Notes: generated by a model from the letters alone, not told the origin. Shown: positions 38,321 to 47,846, counted from the stretch's first letter. The stretch is 64,000 bases of DNA from Roseibium sp. HPY-6 (GCF_040530035.1 NZ_JBEWCD010000001.1:2232001-2296000), one strand, 5' to 3'. Program-made: numbers and translations.

Positions 38321-39310
38321 ATGGCCCGTGAATTCGACCCTTACAGCCTGTCCAGCCCGAGGGCTTACCTGACCTTCATGATCATCTTTCTGGTGATCGT
38401 TGCCTTCATCGCCTTCATCCTGTTCCCGCAGATCTCGACCGCCTTTTTGAGCAATCCCGGTCTCAACGGATTGATCGTCTTTGTCGGCGCATTTGGCGTT
38501 CTGTTGCTGTTCGGAAGGGTTATCCGGCTGTTTCCGGAAATCGCCTGGGTCAACAGTTTCCGCATCGGCGATCCGGCACTCGACACGCGCTCACCGGTTC
38601 TGCTGGCGCCGATGGCAGCGCTTCTCGGCAACAAGGCCGGGGACATGGCCCTGACGCCGACGACGGCAAGATCCATCCTCGATTCAATCGGCATGCGCCT
38701 TGAAGAATCGCGCGAGATGTCGCGCTACCTGACGGGTCTTCTCGTGTTTCTCGGGCTGCTCGGCACATTCTGGGGCCTGTTGCAGACGGTGAGTTCCGTT
38801 GGCGCGACGATCCAGTCGCTCGATGTCGGGTCAGGCGATGCCAATGTCATCTTCGAAGACCTGAAAGCAGGGCTCGAAGCCCCGCTCTCCGGCATGGGCA
38901 CGGCGTTTTCCTCCTCCCTGTTCGGGCTGACGGGATCGCTCATTCTCGGCTTTCTCGACCTGCAGGCGGGCCAGGCCCAAAACAGGTTCTATAACGAACT
39001 CGAGGACTGGCTCTCCACTGTCACCGATATCGACCCGGAAGACGGGCTCTTTAATGCGCCGGATGCCCCAGGCGTCGAACAGATCCAGGCGTCGATCCAG
39101 TCACTGCAGAAAAGCATCGAGGATGGCGGCAGCAAGAACGCGGCTCAGGCCATGGCAAACCTTGCCGAAGGTATTCAGGGCCTGGTGAAACATGTGCGCT
39201 CCGAACAGCAGATGATGCGTGACTGGGCAGAAGCCCAGGGAGAGCAGCAGAAGCGGATTGAAGGTTTGCTGACGTCTATCTCGGCGGCCTTCGAGCGCGC
39301 AAAGGAGTAA
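38321..39310 (+). CDS. MotA/TolQ/ExbB-like membrane protein
   Basis: A 329-residue protein starting MAREFDPYSLSSPRAYLT; a TTG 9 bp upstream is closer to an AAGGTG ribosome-binding site and would add three residues. Helices lie at about 18-40, 48-70 and 135-160, with another at about 195-215. The proton-channel pattern includes LLVFLGLLGTFWGLLQTV and LSGMGTAFSSSLFGLTGSLILG. A C-terminal cytoplasmic helical tail (about 245-329) is present. It forms a two-gene unit with the OmpA-domain protein downstream. Confidence 0.85.
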   Translation: MAREFDPYSLSSPRAYLTFMIIFLVIVAFIAFILFPQISTAFLSNPGLNGLIVFVGAFGVLLLFGRVIRLFPEIAWVNSFRIGDPALDTRSPVLLAPMAALLGNKAGDMALTPTTARSILDSIGMRLEESREMSRYLTGLLVFLGLLGTFWGLLQTVSSVGATIQSLDVGSGDANVIFEDLKAGLEAPLSGMGTAFSSSLFGLTGSLILGFLDLQAGQAQNRFYNELEDWLSTVTDIDPEDGLFNAPDAPGVEQIQASIQSLQKSIEDGGSKNAAQAMANLAEGIQGLVKHVRSEQQMMRDWAEAQGEQQKRIEGLLTSISAAFERAKE

Positions 39311-39316
39311 CCAGCG

Positions 39317-40351
39317 ATGGCCGCAGGATTGCGCGCCCGCCGCCGCGCCCAGACAACGGATTACTGGCCCGGTTTCGTCGATGCGATGGCGACGCTCCTG
39401 CTCGTCATCATATTCCTCCTGTCGATTTTCATGATCGCGCAGTTCTTCTTGTCCCAGCAGCTGTCCGGGCGGGACACGGTGCTCAACCGGCTCAACGCTC
39501 AGATCAGCGAGTTGACGGAATTGCTGGCGCTGGAACGTGCTGCCTCCGGTGAGCTGGAAGACACGATCCTCGGGCTTCAGGCCAGCCTGTCCGATGCCGA
39601 AGCTGAGCAAAGCCGTCTGCTTGGTCTGCTTGACAGCAGCTCAGGTGCCGCCGATGCGGCTGGTGGCCGCGCGGCGCAATTGGAAAACCTTCTTGATGAC
39701 GAACGTCAGGTCAGCCAGGAAGCGCTCGCGCAGGTCGAACTTCTCAACCAGCAGATAGCGGCACTGAGGCGCCAGATAGCCGCCGCGAATGCGGCCCTTG
39801 AAGCGTCCGAGGCAAAGGAAGAGGAAAGCCAGGCTAAAATTGCCAGCCTTGGCCGGCGCCTGAACGCGGCCCTCGTTCAGCGCGTGCAGGAACTCTCCCG
39901 CTACAGGTCCGACTTCTTTGGCCGTTTGCGTGAAATCCTCTCCCAGCGGTCCGACATCTCGGTTGTCGGCGACCGCTTCGTGTTCCAGTCCGAGGTTCTG
40001 TTCGATTCCGGTTCGGAGGACATCAATCCGGCAGGAGAACAGGAACTCGACAAACTTGCCGACGCCATTCAGGAGCTGAGCGCGCAGATCCCGGACGAGA
40101 TCAACTGGGTCCTGCGCGTAGACGGCCATACCGACGCCAGGCCGCTGTCCGGCGCGGGCCGCTTGCGCAACAACTGGGAACTTTCCGCCGCCCGCGCGAT
40201 TTCCGTGGTGCGCTATCTCATCGAGAAAGGCGTTGATCCGAAACGCCTTGTTGCCGCCGGTTTCGGCGAATTCCAGCCACTGGAAGAAGGCGACAGCGCG
40301 GATATCCTCGCCAAAAACCGCCGTATCGAGTTGAAGCTGACCGAGCGGTGA
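39317..40351 (+). CDS. MotB/OmpA-like membrane protein partner
   Basis: A 344-residue protein. A basic N-terminus (RARRRAQTTDYWPGFVDAMATLLLV) is followed by one transmembrane helix, where the Asp in FVDAMATLL occupies the MotB proton-site position. A coiled coil (about 50-190) is rich in Ala/Glu/Leu. The C-terminal OmpA domain (about 215-344) contains VLRVDGHTDARPL and LAKNRRIELKL. It lies 6 bp after the ExbB-like gene. The pair is not the flagellar motor (no flagellar genes nearby) and lacks ZorC/ZorD neighbours, so a conserved envelope function is likelier. Confidence 0.88.
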   Translation: MAAGLRARRRAQTTDYWPGFVDAMATLLLVIIFLLSIFMIAQFFLSQQLSGRDTVLNRLNAQISELTELLALERAASGELEDTILGLQASLSDAEAEQSRLLGLLDSSSGAADAAGGRAAQLENLLDDERQVSQEALAQVELLNQQIAALRRQIAAANAALEASEAKEEESQAKIASLGRRLNAALVQRVQELSRYRSDFFGRLREILSQRSDISVVGDRFVFQSEVLFDSGSEDINPAGEQELDKLADAIQELSAQIPDEINWVLRVDGHTDARPLSGAGRLRNNWELSAARAISVVRYLIEKGVDPKRLVAAGFGEFQPLEEGDSADILAKNRRIELKLTER

Positions 40352-40418
40352 GCCCGCCATTCTGCGCCGTCCGTCGCCGCTTTTTCCGAACTCTCCAAAC
40401 GCAGGCCAGGGTCGCCAC

Positions 40419-41333
40419 CTAAGAGCTGCCGTCTGACAGTGTTTGTGTCTCGGCAACAATCCAGTCCGCGAACAGCCGGGCATCGGTTCGGTTCTTCGTT
40501 GTGTCGATCAGGTAGAAGAAATCCCGGTCAAGTTCCAGAAATCCATCAAGTTTCAGGAGAGATCCGTCCGCCAGATAGGCGTCCACGAGCGGATAGCCTG
40601 CAAGCGCGATACCCTGCCCTGCGATCGCAGCCTGAAGCATGTTGATGTAAGTGTTCATCACGACACCGCTTGCCTCGGAGGGCGCATGCAGTCCGTTGCG
40701 GCGAAACCAGTTTGGCCACCGGGCACCCGGGCGGTAGATCCCGGACAGGTGCAGGAGATTTTCGCTTAGAAGATCTTGCGCTGAGCTTAGACCGGTGCGC
40801 GCCACATACTTGGGACTGACCACAGGAAAGATCCGCTCGCGCATCAATCTCGTGACTTTGTCCCAGGGCGGTGGGGTCTGGGCGTAACGGATCGCGACAT
40901 CGACGCCCTCGGCGGCAAGATCGAGTTTTCGATCGGAAACAACGAGATTGAGCTCAAGATCCGGATGAAGATTATTGAAATTCACCAAACGGGGCATGAG
41001 CCAGTAAGTGGAAAAGGCGGACGTCGTCGTGACCGTCAGCCGCGTGCGTCCCTTTACGGCAGACACATTGTTCAAAGCACTGGCAATCTGATGGAGAGCC
41101 GGACAGACTTCGGCTTCCAGAATGCGTCCGGGTTGCGTCAACACTACCTTGCGATGGTTTCTGTGAAACAGACGGACGCCAAGCTGCTCTTCCAGCTCGG
41201 CAATCTGCCGGCTAACGGACACTCTGGTGATGCCGAGTGCTTCAGCCGCTCGTGTAAAGTTTTCGCTTCTGCAAACAGCTTCAAACGTAATGAGATGCGG
41301 CAACTTTGCGAGAGTTTGGCGCAAATTTCCCAT
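40419..41333 (-). CDS. LysR-type regulator of the GcvA group, divergent from proX
   Basis: A 304-residue regulator, start at ATG 41333 (MGNLRQTLAKLPHLITFEAV); the frame could start at 41399. The helix-turn-helix is NFTRAAEALGITRVSVSRQIAELEEQLG (first 20 residues diagnostic). The C-terminal effector domain is typical. It faces proXVW-betC across a short gap and is a good candidate for their regulator. Confidence 0.88.
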   Translation of the reverse strand: MGNLRQTLAKLPHLITFEAVCRSENFTRAAEALGITRVSVSRQIAELEEQLGVRLFHRNHRKVVLTQPGRILEAEVCPALHQIASALNNVSAVKGRTRLTVTTTSAFSTYWLMPRLVNFNNLHPDLELNLVVSDRKLDLAAEGVDVAIRYAQTPPPWDKVTRLMRERIFPVVSPKYVARTGLSSAQDLLSENLLHLSGIYRPGARWPNWFRRNGLHAPSEASGVVMNTYINMLQAAIAGQGIALAGYPLVDAYLADGSLLKLDGFLELDRDFFYLIDTTKNRTDARLFADWIVAETQTLSDGSS

Positions 41334-41440
41334 AACACGCAAGTTAACAGATTGAACCGGATTTTGGAACTTCACAAAGCTCACGCGCGGAACGAACATG
41401 TTGCAGATGGGCGGCTTCGTCGCATGCTTGGGAGGAAATC

Positions 41441-42391
41441 ATGAGACAGCTTTCGCTACTGACACTCGCAACTGCACTGGTGTGCGTCTCGCCGGCTGCG
41501 GCACAGGACCTGCCTGGTAAAGGCGTCTCGGTGTCGCCCATAAAAGGTTCGCCGGCAAATGCCTGGTTTCAGCATATGGTCGTGCAGCTGGGGCTCGAGG
41601 CACTGGGCTATGAGGTCGAGGAAACCCTGGAAGCAGACTTCCCCGCGGTTCACCTGGCCGTTGCGTCAGGGGATGCGGACTATACATTCAACCACTGGAA
41701 ACCGCTCCACAACGACTTCTTCGACAAGTCCGGCGGCGAAGCCGTCATGACCCGTGTGAATGCGTCGATCACAGGCGCTGGTCAGGGCTACTTTATCGAC
41801 AAGAAAACAGCAGACGCGCAAGGCATCAGCGACATCGGACAGCTCAAGGATCCCGCCAAAAGCGCCATTTTCGACAGCGACGGCGACGGGCGCGCAAACC
41901 TTTCAGGCTGCAATCCGGGTTGGGGATGCGAACTGGCAATCGAGAACCACCTCGATGAATATGATCTGCGTAACACTGTCCAGCATGATCAGGGCAGCTA
42001 TTTCGCCATCATGGCGGACACGATCACGCGCTACAACGAGGGCGGCTCGATCCTCTACTACACCTGGACACCCAACTGGATCAGCGATGTTCTCGTCCCC
42101 GGGACCGACGTCGTACAGATTGGTGTGCCGGCCGACGGTGCGTTTGATGCCGGTTTTGCCGTAAACGACGTCTACATCGTCGCCAACAACGAGTTCCTGG
42201 AGGACAACCCCGCTGCGGCGAAGTTCTTCGAGCTCGTTGAGATCCCCATTTCTGCTGTGAATGCAGCACAGGTCAAACTGCGGGACGGCGAAAACTCCCT
42301 TGAGGATTTCCGCCGTCATGCCGAAGACTGGGTCGCTGCGAACCAGGCGGAATTCGACGGATGGGTGCAGCAAGCGGCCGAGGCGAACTGA
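41441..42391 (+). CDS. proX: Glycine betaine/choline ABC transporter binding protein (ProX family)
   Basis: A 316-residue secreted protein, signal MRQLSLLTLATALVCVSPAAAQ, then DLPGKGVSVSPIKGSP. The three ligand-cage tryptophans of ProX are in place (NHWKPLH, CNPGWGCE, YTWTPNW), and the disulfide-like CNPGWGC motif matches E. coli ProX closely. It should bind glycine betaine, choline or a related quaternary amine; the downstream sulfatase suggests choline-O-sulfate may be relevant. Confidence 0.92.
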   Translation: MRQLSLLTLATALVCVSPAAAQDLPGKGVSVSPIKGSPANAWFQHMVVQLGLEALGYEVEETLEADFPAVHLAVASGDADYTFNHWKPLHNDFFDKSGGEAVMTRVNASITGAGQGYFIDKKTADAQGISDIGQLKDPAKSAIFDSDGDGRANLSGCNPGWGCELAIENHLDEYDLRNTVQHDQGSYFAIMADTITRYNEGGSILYYTWTPNWISDVLVPGTDVVQIGVPADGAFDAGFAVNDVYIVANNEFLEDNPAAAKFFELVEIPISAVNAAQVKLRDGENSLEDFRRHAEDWVAANQAEFDGWVQQAAEAN

Positions 42392-42454
42392 AGGCCCTCC
42401 CTTCCTTCATTGCGCGGCAGATGCCGCGCCATTTTTTGCCAGAGGGAATGCGTG

Positions 42455-43474
42455 ATGAGCGAAGCGCAGATCGAATGCAGGGATTTGTGGAAGATCTACG
42501 GCAAACGCTCGGACGAGGCCATGAAAGCGGTTCTTTCCGAAGGTTTGTCCAAGGATGAGGTTCGCGACCGGTTTGGCTGCGTCCTCGGCGTGCGCAATGC
42601 GAGTTTTTCCGTCAGCAAAGGCGAAATCTTCTGCATCATGGGCCTGTCCGGGTCCGGCAAATCCACGCTGGTCCGTCACGTCAACAGACTGATCGAGCCG
42701 ACTTCGGGCGAAATCCACGTCGCCGGAATGCGCGTCGACACGATGGCGGAAGCTGCCTTGCGCCAGTTGCGGGCCGAAACGATTGGAATGGTGTTCCAGC
42801 ACATGGCCCTTTGGCCCCACAGGACCCTTGGCGAGAACGTCGGCTTTGGCCTCGAGGTGCGCGGTGTTGCTCTCCCGGAACGTCGAAAGTCAGCGGAGGC
42901 GGCGCTGGCGGCCATGGAGCTCAGCGGCTGGATCGACCACTATCCGGACCAGTTGTCAGGCGGTATGCAGCAGCGCGTCGGACTGGCGCGTGCGCTCGCG
43001 GCTGATCCTGAGATCCTTTTGATGGACGAACCGTTCTCTGCACTTGATCCGCTGATCCGGCGCCAGCTCCAGGACCAGTTTCTCAATCTGTCGACCCATA
43101 TGGACAAGACGACACTGTTCATCACCCATGACCTCGATGAGGCAATCCGCATGGGAGACCATATCGCCATCATGAATGACGGCGAAATCGTCCAGATCGG
43201 CACTCCCGAAGAGATCGTCACGAACCCGGTCGACGACTACGTTGCGGATTTCGTTAAGGGCATAAGCCGCGTGAGTCTCGTGCGAGCGGAAACAATCATG
43301 GAGCCGATGAACGGCCGTGCACACACACCGAAACAGGTTCACACCGATGCGGAGCTCGGCGAGATTATCGACAACTTCATGGATGATCAGTCTCCGGTCA
43401 CGGTTGTCGACCCGGAGAAAGCGCCTGTCGGGCTCATCACCATCAAGGCCGCGCTGACCGCGTTGCGGGGATAG
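42455..43474 (+). CDS. proV: Glycine betaine/choline ABC transporter ATPase (ProV family)
   Basis: A 339-residue ATPase. The start is the ATG at 42455 after AGAGGG. The N-terminal extension of QAT-type ABC ATPases (DEAMKAVLSEGLSKDEV) is present, then Walker A (GLSGSGKST), Q-loop, signature LSGGMQQRVGLARALA and Walker B (ILLMDEPFSALDP). The C-terminal tail (about 270-339) is a shortened CBS-like region. Confidence 0.95.
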   Translation: MSEAQIECRDLWKIYGKRSDEAMKAVLSEGLSKDEVRDRFGCVLGVRNASFSVSKGEIFCIMGLSGSGKSTLVRHVNRLIEPTSGEIHVAGMRVDTMAEAALRQLRAETIGMVFQHMALWPHRTLGENVGFGLEVRGVALPERRKSAEAALAAMELSGWIDHYPDQLSGGMQQRVGLARALAADPEILLMDEPFSALDPLIRRQLQDQFLNLSTHMDKTTLFITHDLDEAIRMGDHIAIMNDGEIVQIGTPEEIVTNPVDDYVADFVKGISRVSLVRAETIMEPMNGRAHTPKQVHTDAELGEIIDNFMDDQSPVTVVDPEKAPVGLITIKAALTALRG

Positions 43475-43484
43475 GGGAACGGTC

Positions 43485-44399
43485 ATGGATCTATGGAACA
43501 TTTTTGACACGGAGTGGATACCGGTCGGCACGTGGGTGGAAAGCGCGCTGCAATGGGTGGTCGTGAATTTCCGGTTCATTTTCCAGGCCATCAAGGTGCC
43601 GTTCGACCTCGTTCTGACTGCCCTTGAGGACGGTTTGACACAAGCACCGGACCTTCTCGTTCTGGCCATCATCATCTTGATTGCCGGGCAAGCCGGTGGC
43701 CGAAAACTCGGCCTTATCGCAGCTGCCTGCATGACCGCCATCGGACTGATGGGCGCATGGGAAGAGAGCATGACAACGCTCTCCATCGTTCTGACATGCG
43801 TCGTTTTCTGCTCGTTGATCGGTATTCCCCTTGGAGTGATCGCCGCCAAGCGAGACCGGTTCTGGATGGTCCTGCAGCCGTTGCTCGATCTGATGCAGAC
43901 CATTCCCTCCTTCGTCTATCTCGTGCCGATCGTAATGCTGTTTTCCATCGGCAACGTTTCCGGTGTGATCGTGACGTTCATCTATGCGCTGCCACCGGTC
44001 GTGCGCTTGACCAATCTCGGGATCAGGCAGGTCCGGCCCGATATGGTCGAGGCAGCGCGCGCCTTCGGCGCCTCAAACCGGCAGACCCTTTACAAGGTCG
44101 AACTTCCGCTCGCGATGCCGACAATCATGGCGGGCGTCAACCAGACGATCATGATGGCCCTGTCCATGGTGGTGGTGTCCTCCATGATTTCCGTTACAGG
44201 CCTCGGGCAGATGGTGCTGCGCGGGATTGGGCGTCTGGACATGGGTCTGGCAACGGTCGGCGGCCTTGGCATCGTCTTCCTGGCAATCGTGATCGATCGT
44301 GTCTCGCAGAGCTTCGGCACTTCGTCGCGCGCACGCAATCATCAGAAATGGTACGAAACCGGCCCGGTCGGCATGGTCAGAGCACTGGTTCGCAAATGA
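43485..44399 (+). CDS. proW: Glycine betaine/choline ABC transporter permease (ProW family)
   Basis: A 304-residue permease with about six to seven helices and the cytoplasmic EAA motif (MVEAARAFGASNRQTLYKVELP). A stretch of LPPVVRLTNLGIRQV and MSMVVVSSMISVTGLG are family-typical. The stop overlaps the next gene's start (ATGA). Confidence 0.95.
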   Translation: MDLWNIFDTEWIPVGTWVESALQWVVVNFRFIFQAIKVPFDLVLTALEDGLTQAPDLLVLAIIILIAGQAGGRKLGLIAAACMTAIGLMGAWEESMTTLSIVLTCVVFCSLIGIPLGVIAAKRDRFWMVLQPLLDLMQTIPSFVYLVPIVMLFSIGNVSGVIVTFIYALPPVVRLTNLGIRQVRPDMVEAARAFGASNRQTLYKVELPLAMPTIMAGVNQTIMMALSMVVVSSMISVTGLGQMVLRGIGRLDMGLATVGGLGIVFLAIVIDRVSQSFGTSSRARNHQKWYETGPVGMVRALVRK

Positions 44400-45895
44400 A
44401 AATGACGAAGCCCCCGAACATCCTGTTTGTCCAGGTCGACCAGCTCACGGCGTCCGCGCTTCGGGCCTATGGCGACAAGATCTGTCACGCACCAACGCTG
44501 GACGCACTCGCTGAAGAAGGTGTGGTGTTTGAAAACACGTACTGCAACTTTCCGCTTTGCGCTCCCTCGCGATTTTCCATGGCGACAGGGCAGCTTTGCT
44601 CCGCAGTCGGCGCCTATGACAACGCGGCTGAGTTTTCGGCAGAGATCCCGACTTATGCCCATTATCTGAGAGTGGCGGGCTACCAGACTGTTCTTTCCGG
44701 CAAGATGCACTTCATAGGCCCCGATCAGTTTCACGGCTTTGAAAAACGCCTGACGGCGGACCTTTACCCCGCCGATTTCGCCTGGGTACCGAACTGGAAC
44801 AACGAAGGCAAACGGGACACGAACGACGATCGTGCCGTGCGGATTGCCGGCATTTGCGCGCGCTCGGTTCAGATCGATTATGACGAGGAAGTCACCTTCA
44901 AGGCGGTGCAGCACATCTTCGACATGGCGCGCTCAGACGACAAGCGCCCCTTCTTCCTGCAAGTCTCCTATACGCACCCGCATGAGCCTTATCTCTGCCG
45001 CAAGGAGTTCTGGGATCTTTACGAAGACAAAGACATTCCGATGCCGAAAGTCTCCGCGCTTTCCGCGCAGGAACATGATCCGCACTCCGCTCGGCTCTTG
45101 AAGGACTTTGGGATGCTCGGCATCCGCTTCAGCGACGCGGATGTCCGTCGTGCGATCCGCGCCTATTACGGGTCTATCAGTTACCTCGACAGCCTGATTT
45201 CAAGGCTCCTGCAGGCACTTGAGGAAACCGGTGCCAGCGAAAACACGGCTATTGTCTTTACGTCCGACCACGGCGAAATGCTCGGTGAACGCGGCATGTG
45301 GTTCAAAAAGCACTTTTTTGAAAAAGCGATGCGGGTGCCCCTCATCATCCACGCTCCCTGGATTAAGGCGCAGCGCGTTAGTGAACTGGCATCGCTTGTT
45401 GATTTGGTGCCGACATTCAACGGTCTTGCCGGGGTCCCGACTGCCGTTGAGTCCCTCGAAGGCATCGACCTGACGTCGCTTTTGGATCGTGGTGACACCG
45501 AGCCTCAGCGAACAATCTATGCGGAATACCTGGCAGAGGCGACGCCTGTGCCGATTTTCATGATCAGGCGCGGGAACTACAAGTTCATCTCTTCATCCCA
45601 CGACGGAATGATGTTGTTCGACCTTGCGGACGACCCGGAAGAAAGAACAAACCTCGCCGCATCGCCAGAGCACCAAAAACTGCTGGATGGTTTTTGCGAA
45701 GAGGTGAACAGAAAGTGGGACGAGCAAGAGCTTACAAAGGCAATCCTGCTCAGCCAGAAAAGACGCGCACTGGTTCGCGACGCAATGAACACGGGTCGAA
45801 CGCAGCGTTGGAATCATGACGAAAGCGAAACGGACCGCGTGCTTTGGTATCGAGGTGCGCAAGGCTACAATGAGTGGGCGTTTGACTATATCTGA
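44396..45895 (+). CDS. betC: Choline-sulfatase-like sulfatase (copy 1)
   Basis: A 499-residue type I sulfatase, ATG at 44396 overlapping proW by 4 bp. The formylglycine motif is CAPSR with Cys55, and metal ligands include Asp15/Gln16 (VQVDQLT) and the TSDHGEMLGERG segment (near 285). The ordering resembles BetC choline sulfatases, including the C-terminal extension after LSQKRRALVRDAMNTGR. Predicted to release choline from choline-O-sulfate in the cytoplasm. Being in the same operon as ProXVW, it probably acts on what the transporter imports. A palindrome spans its stop codon (45892-45917). Confidence 0.88.
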   Translation: MKMTKPPNILFVQVDQLTASALRAYGDKICHAPTLDALAEEGVVFENTYCNFPLCAPSRFSMATGQLCSAVGAYDNAAEFSAEIPTYAHYLRVAGYQTVLSGKMHFIGPDQFHGFEKRLTADLYPADFAWVPNWNNEGKRDTNDDRAVRIAGICARSVQIDYDEEVTFKAVQHIFDMARSDDKRPFFLQVSYTHPHEPYLCRKEFWDLYEDKDIPMPKVSALSAQEHDPHSARLLKDFGMLGIRFSDADVRRAIRAYYGSISYLDSLISRLLQALEETGASENTAIVFTSDHGEMLGERGMWFKKHFFEKAMRVPLIIHAPWIKAQRVSELASLVDLVPTFNGLAGVPTAVESLEGIDLTSLLDRGDTEPQRTIYAEYLAEATPVPIFMIRRGNYKFISSSHDGMMLFDLADDPEERTNLAASPEHQKLLDGFCEEVNRKWDEQELTKAILLSQKRRALVRDAMNTGRTQRWNHDESETDRVLWYRGAQGYNEWAFDYI

Positions 45896-45917
45896 GCCGA
45901 CCTCCAATGCGGCTCAG
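45892..45917 (+). terminator. Possible terminator at the end of the proXVW-betC operon
   Basis: CTGAGCCG / CGGCTCAG (8-bp stem, 10-nt loop) overlaps the sulfatase stop codon. No T tract follows, so termination is uncertain. Confidence 0.35.
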
Positions 45918-46056
45918 TCGGCATGCGCCCGGCCTAGGACGTGTTGACGCCCGGGGCCGGACAGTTCCGTTACCTCAGGTACCGTGCGTTGCGCTCGAAC
46001 CACTCTCTGGACGCGGGCTTTTCACCTGAAGAATGCACAGACCCGATTACCTCCAA

Positions 46057-46740
46057 TTAGTCCGTTGCCATCGGGATGGGAGGGTGACCCGTCAAGCCAA
46101 CGCCTGCACGAACAGCATCCGCATTTTGCGCTGTGCCGAGGAAGTTGTTCATGGCTGCCTGATACTGACCCATGTGTTCACTCAGCAAGCGCCCGATGTG
46201 CTTCCCGTTGACTTCCGTATTGGCCGCAAGTTCAGCCAGCACTGCGATCCAGGTGGTCACAATCACGCCCGCTGACGCGAGACGTGTCGTTGTCACATCC
46301 TGAATGAACGGATTGAAGTCGGCACTTGCATCCATGACCACGTAGACTTCGTATCCGTCGCGCAAGGCGGCAAGAGCCGGAAAAGCGGCACAGACTTCAG
46401 TGGCAAGCCCGGAGATGACCAGTTTTTTGCGGCCGGTTGCTTCGACCGCCTTGCGGGACGTTTCGTCGTTCCAGAAATTGACAAAAGGGCGATCGATCAC
46501 ACTCACTTCCGGAAAGAGCGCGGTCAGCTCCGGCATGGTTGGGCCATTCGGCCCCAAGGGCCAGCTTGTGCCCATGACGACGGGAATATCCAATGCCTTC
46601 GCGGTCTTGGCATGACCGAGAATATTGTTCTTTAGCAGCATCGGGTCGATGGACGACAGAAATTGCATTAGACCGACCTGGTGATCAATCATGACGAAAA
46701 CGCAATTGTCGGGTGTCAATTCGGACGAAGGAAGGGCCAT
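46057..46740 (-). CDS. Isochorismatase-family hydrolase (YcaC-like)
   Basis: A 227-residue cysteine hydrolase. Asp19 (VMIDHQVG) and Cys117 (SGLATEVCAAFPALAAL) fit the family's catalytic Asp and Cys. The NFWNDE segment resembles YcaC. The substrate is unknown; possible reactions are amide or N-carbamoyl hydrolysis. It is divergent from a LysR gene across a nested palindrome, which suggests specific control. Confidence 0.85.
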   Translation of the reverse strand: MALPSSELTPDNCVFVMIDHQVGLMQFLSSIDPMLLKNNILGHAKTAKALDIPVVMGTSWPLGPNGPTMPELTALFPEVSVIDRPFVNFWNDETSRKAVEATGRKKLVISGLATEVCAAFPALAALRDGYEVYVVMDASADFNPFIQDVTTTRLASAGVIVTTWIAVLAELAANTEVNGKHIGRLLSEHMGQYQAAMNNFLGTAQNADAVRAGVGLTGHPPIPMATD

Positions 46741-46861
46741 TCAGGTTCTCCTGCTTCTTGTGGGCGGGCGGGGACATGAAACCGCGCCGGATAGATGTGA
46801 GAGCCTGATTTCCCAAGACTTCATCGGCCTTGTGAAACAAGCTCAAGGCGCGATATAGATT

Positions 46862-46896
46862 GATGCATAGACGTGACTAGCAGTCACAAATGCATC
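46862..46896. promoter_or_regulatory. Nested palindrome between the YcaC-like hydrolase and its LysR
   Basis: The outer arms GATGCAT / ATGCATC enclose the inner arms GTGACT-AGC-AGTCAC (46873-46887). This is a probable LysR operator. The next LysR ORF can start inside it (ATG 46890), but a start at 46917 leaves the site free. Confidence 0.65.
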
Positions 46897-46916
46897 GCAT
46901 TGATGATGAAAATGGA

Positions 46917-47822
46917 ATGATAATCGAAGACCTCGTTGACGCGCGCATTCTCGTCGAACTGCACAAGAAGCTGAGTTTCGCCGAGGCCGCAAAAACCCTC
47001 ACCATTCCGCCTGCCACGGTGAGCCGACGCCTGATGCGCATGGAAGACCGGGCAGGCTTGCGATTGTTTGAGCGGACGACCCGTACGGTGCGCCCGACCG
47101 AGGCGGGTGTACTTGCCGTGAACCATGCCGAACGCATGGTTGCAGAAGTCGATGCCGTCGAACGATCATTGGCCTCGATGCGCGATGCGCCCGTTGGCAC
47201 GGTCCGGATAACGACACCATCCATATTCGGACAGGCACTTTTGGGACCGATCGTGTCCGCCTTTCTCGAAAAATATGCAGACTGCGATCTGCAGATTGAC
47301 CTTTCCGACGCACACGTGAACATCGTCGAGGACGGCTACGATGCGGCGATCCGAGTAGGCCCGATTGTCGATGACACTTTGGTGGCCAGGAATCTTGGTA
47401 GCGTTCGCGCGGCGCTCTATCGGCGCAGTGGTGCACCGCAGATTGGCGTGGAAGATCTGTCGGAACAATCCGTCGCCCTGCTGCACCGTGGGATGAAAGC
47501 TGAGCCGTCTTTGCAGCTGGTTTCGCACAAGGGCGAACAACGACTTTTGATGGTAAAACCACGCCTGGTTTGCATGAACCCCTGGCTGTTACGCGATGCC
47601 GCATTATCCAGTGATGTCGTCACTGTGCTTCCGGAGTTGATTGCTGCAGCGGAAGTGAAAAAAGGCCGATTGCAACGTGTCGCAACCGGCTGGTTTGCGC
47701 GACAGGTTCCGGTCAATCTCGTCTACCAGCCGCAACGTTTGATGCGCCCCGCCGTGCGCGCCTTTATCGACACGGCACTCGACAGGATCCCCTTGCTGAT
47801 CGCAAGCGTGGAAGCCGACTGA
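46917..47822 (+). CDS. LysR-type regulator
   Basis: A 301-residue regulator, start chosen at ATG 46917 (MIIEDLVDARILVELHKKLS), which matches the usual LysR N-terminus and frees the palindrome; ATG 46890 is the alternative. The helix-turn-helix is SFAEAAKTLTIPPATVSRRL. The effector domain includes PSIFGQALLGPIVSAFLEKY. Likely regulator of the divergent hydrolase. Confidence 0.9.
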   Translation: MIIEDLVDARILVELHKKLSFAEAAKTLTIPPATVSRRLMRMEDRAGLRLFERTTRTVRPTEAGVLAVNHAERMVAEVDAVERSLASMRDAPVGTVRITTPSIFGQALLGPIVSAFLEKYADCDLQIDLSDAHVNIVEDGYDAAIRVGPIVDDTLVARNLGSVRAALYRRSGAPQIGVEDLSEQSVALLHRGMKAEPSLQLVSHKGEQRLLMVKPRLVCMNPWLLRDAALSSDVVTVLPELIAAAEVKKGRLQRVATGWFARQVPVNLVYQPQRLMRPAVRAFIDTALDRIPLLIASVEAD

Positions 47823-47846
47823 GACAGTGATGCCACTCGCGCCGCG

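Noticed and set aside
38321..40351. Possible Zorya anti-phage system (ZorA/ZorB-like pair)
   Set aside because: Only the channel and OmpA-domain partner are present. No ZorC/ZorD or ZorE-type gene adjoins, and such pairs are common in alphaproteobacterial chromosomes.
41903..42373. 156-codon frame opposite proX
   Set aside because: Antisense to a clear ProX protein.
43757..44395. Long N-terminal extension of the first sulfatase frame
   Set aside because: It overlaps proW in another frame; the sulfatase begins at 44396 with the ATGA overlap typical of the operon.
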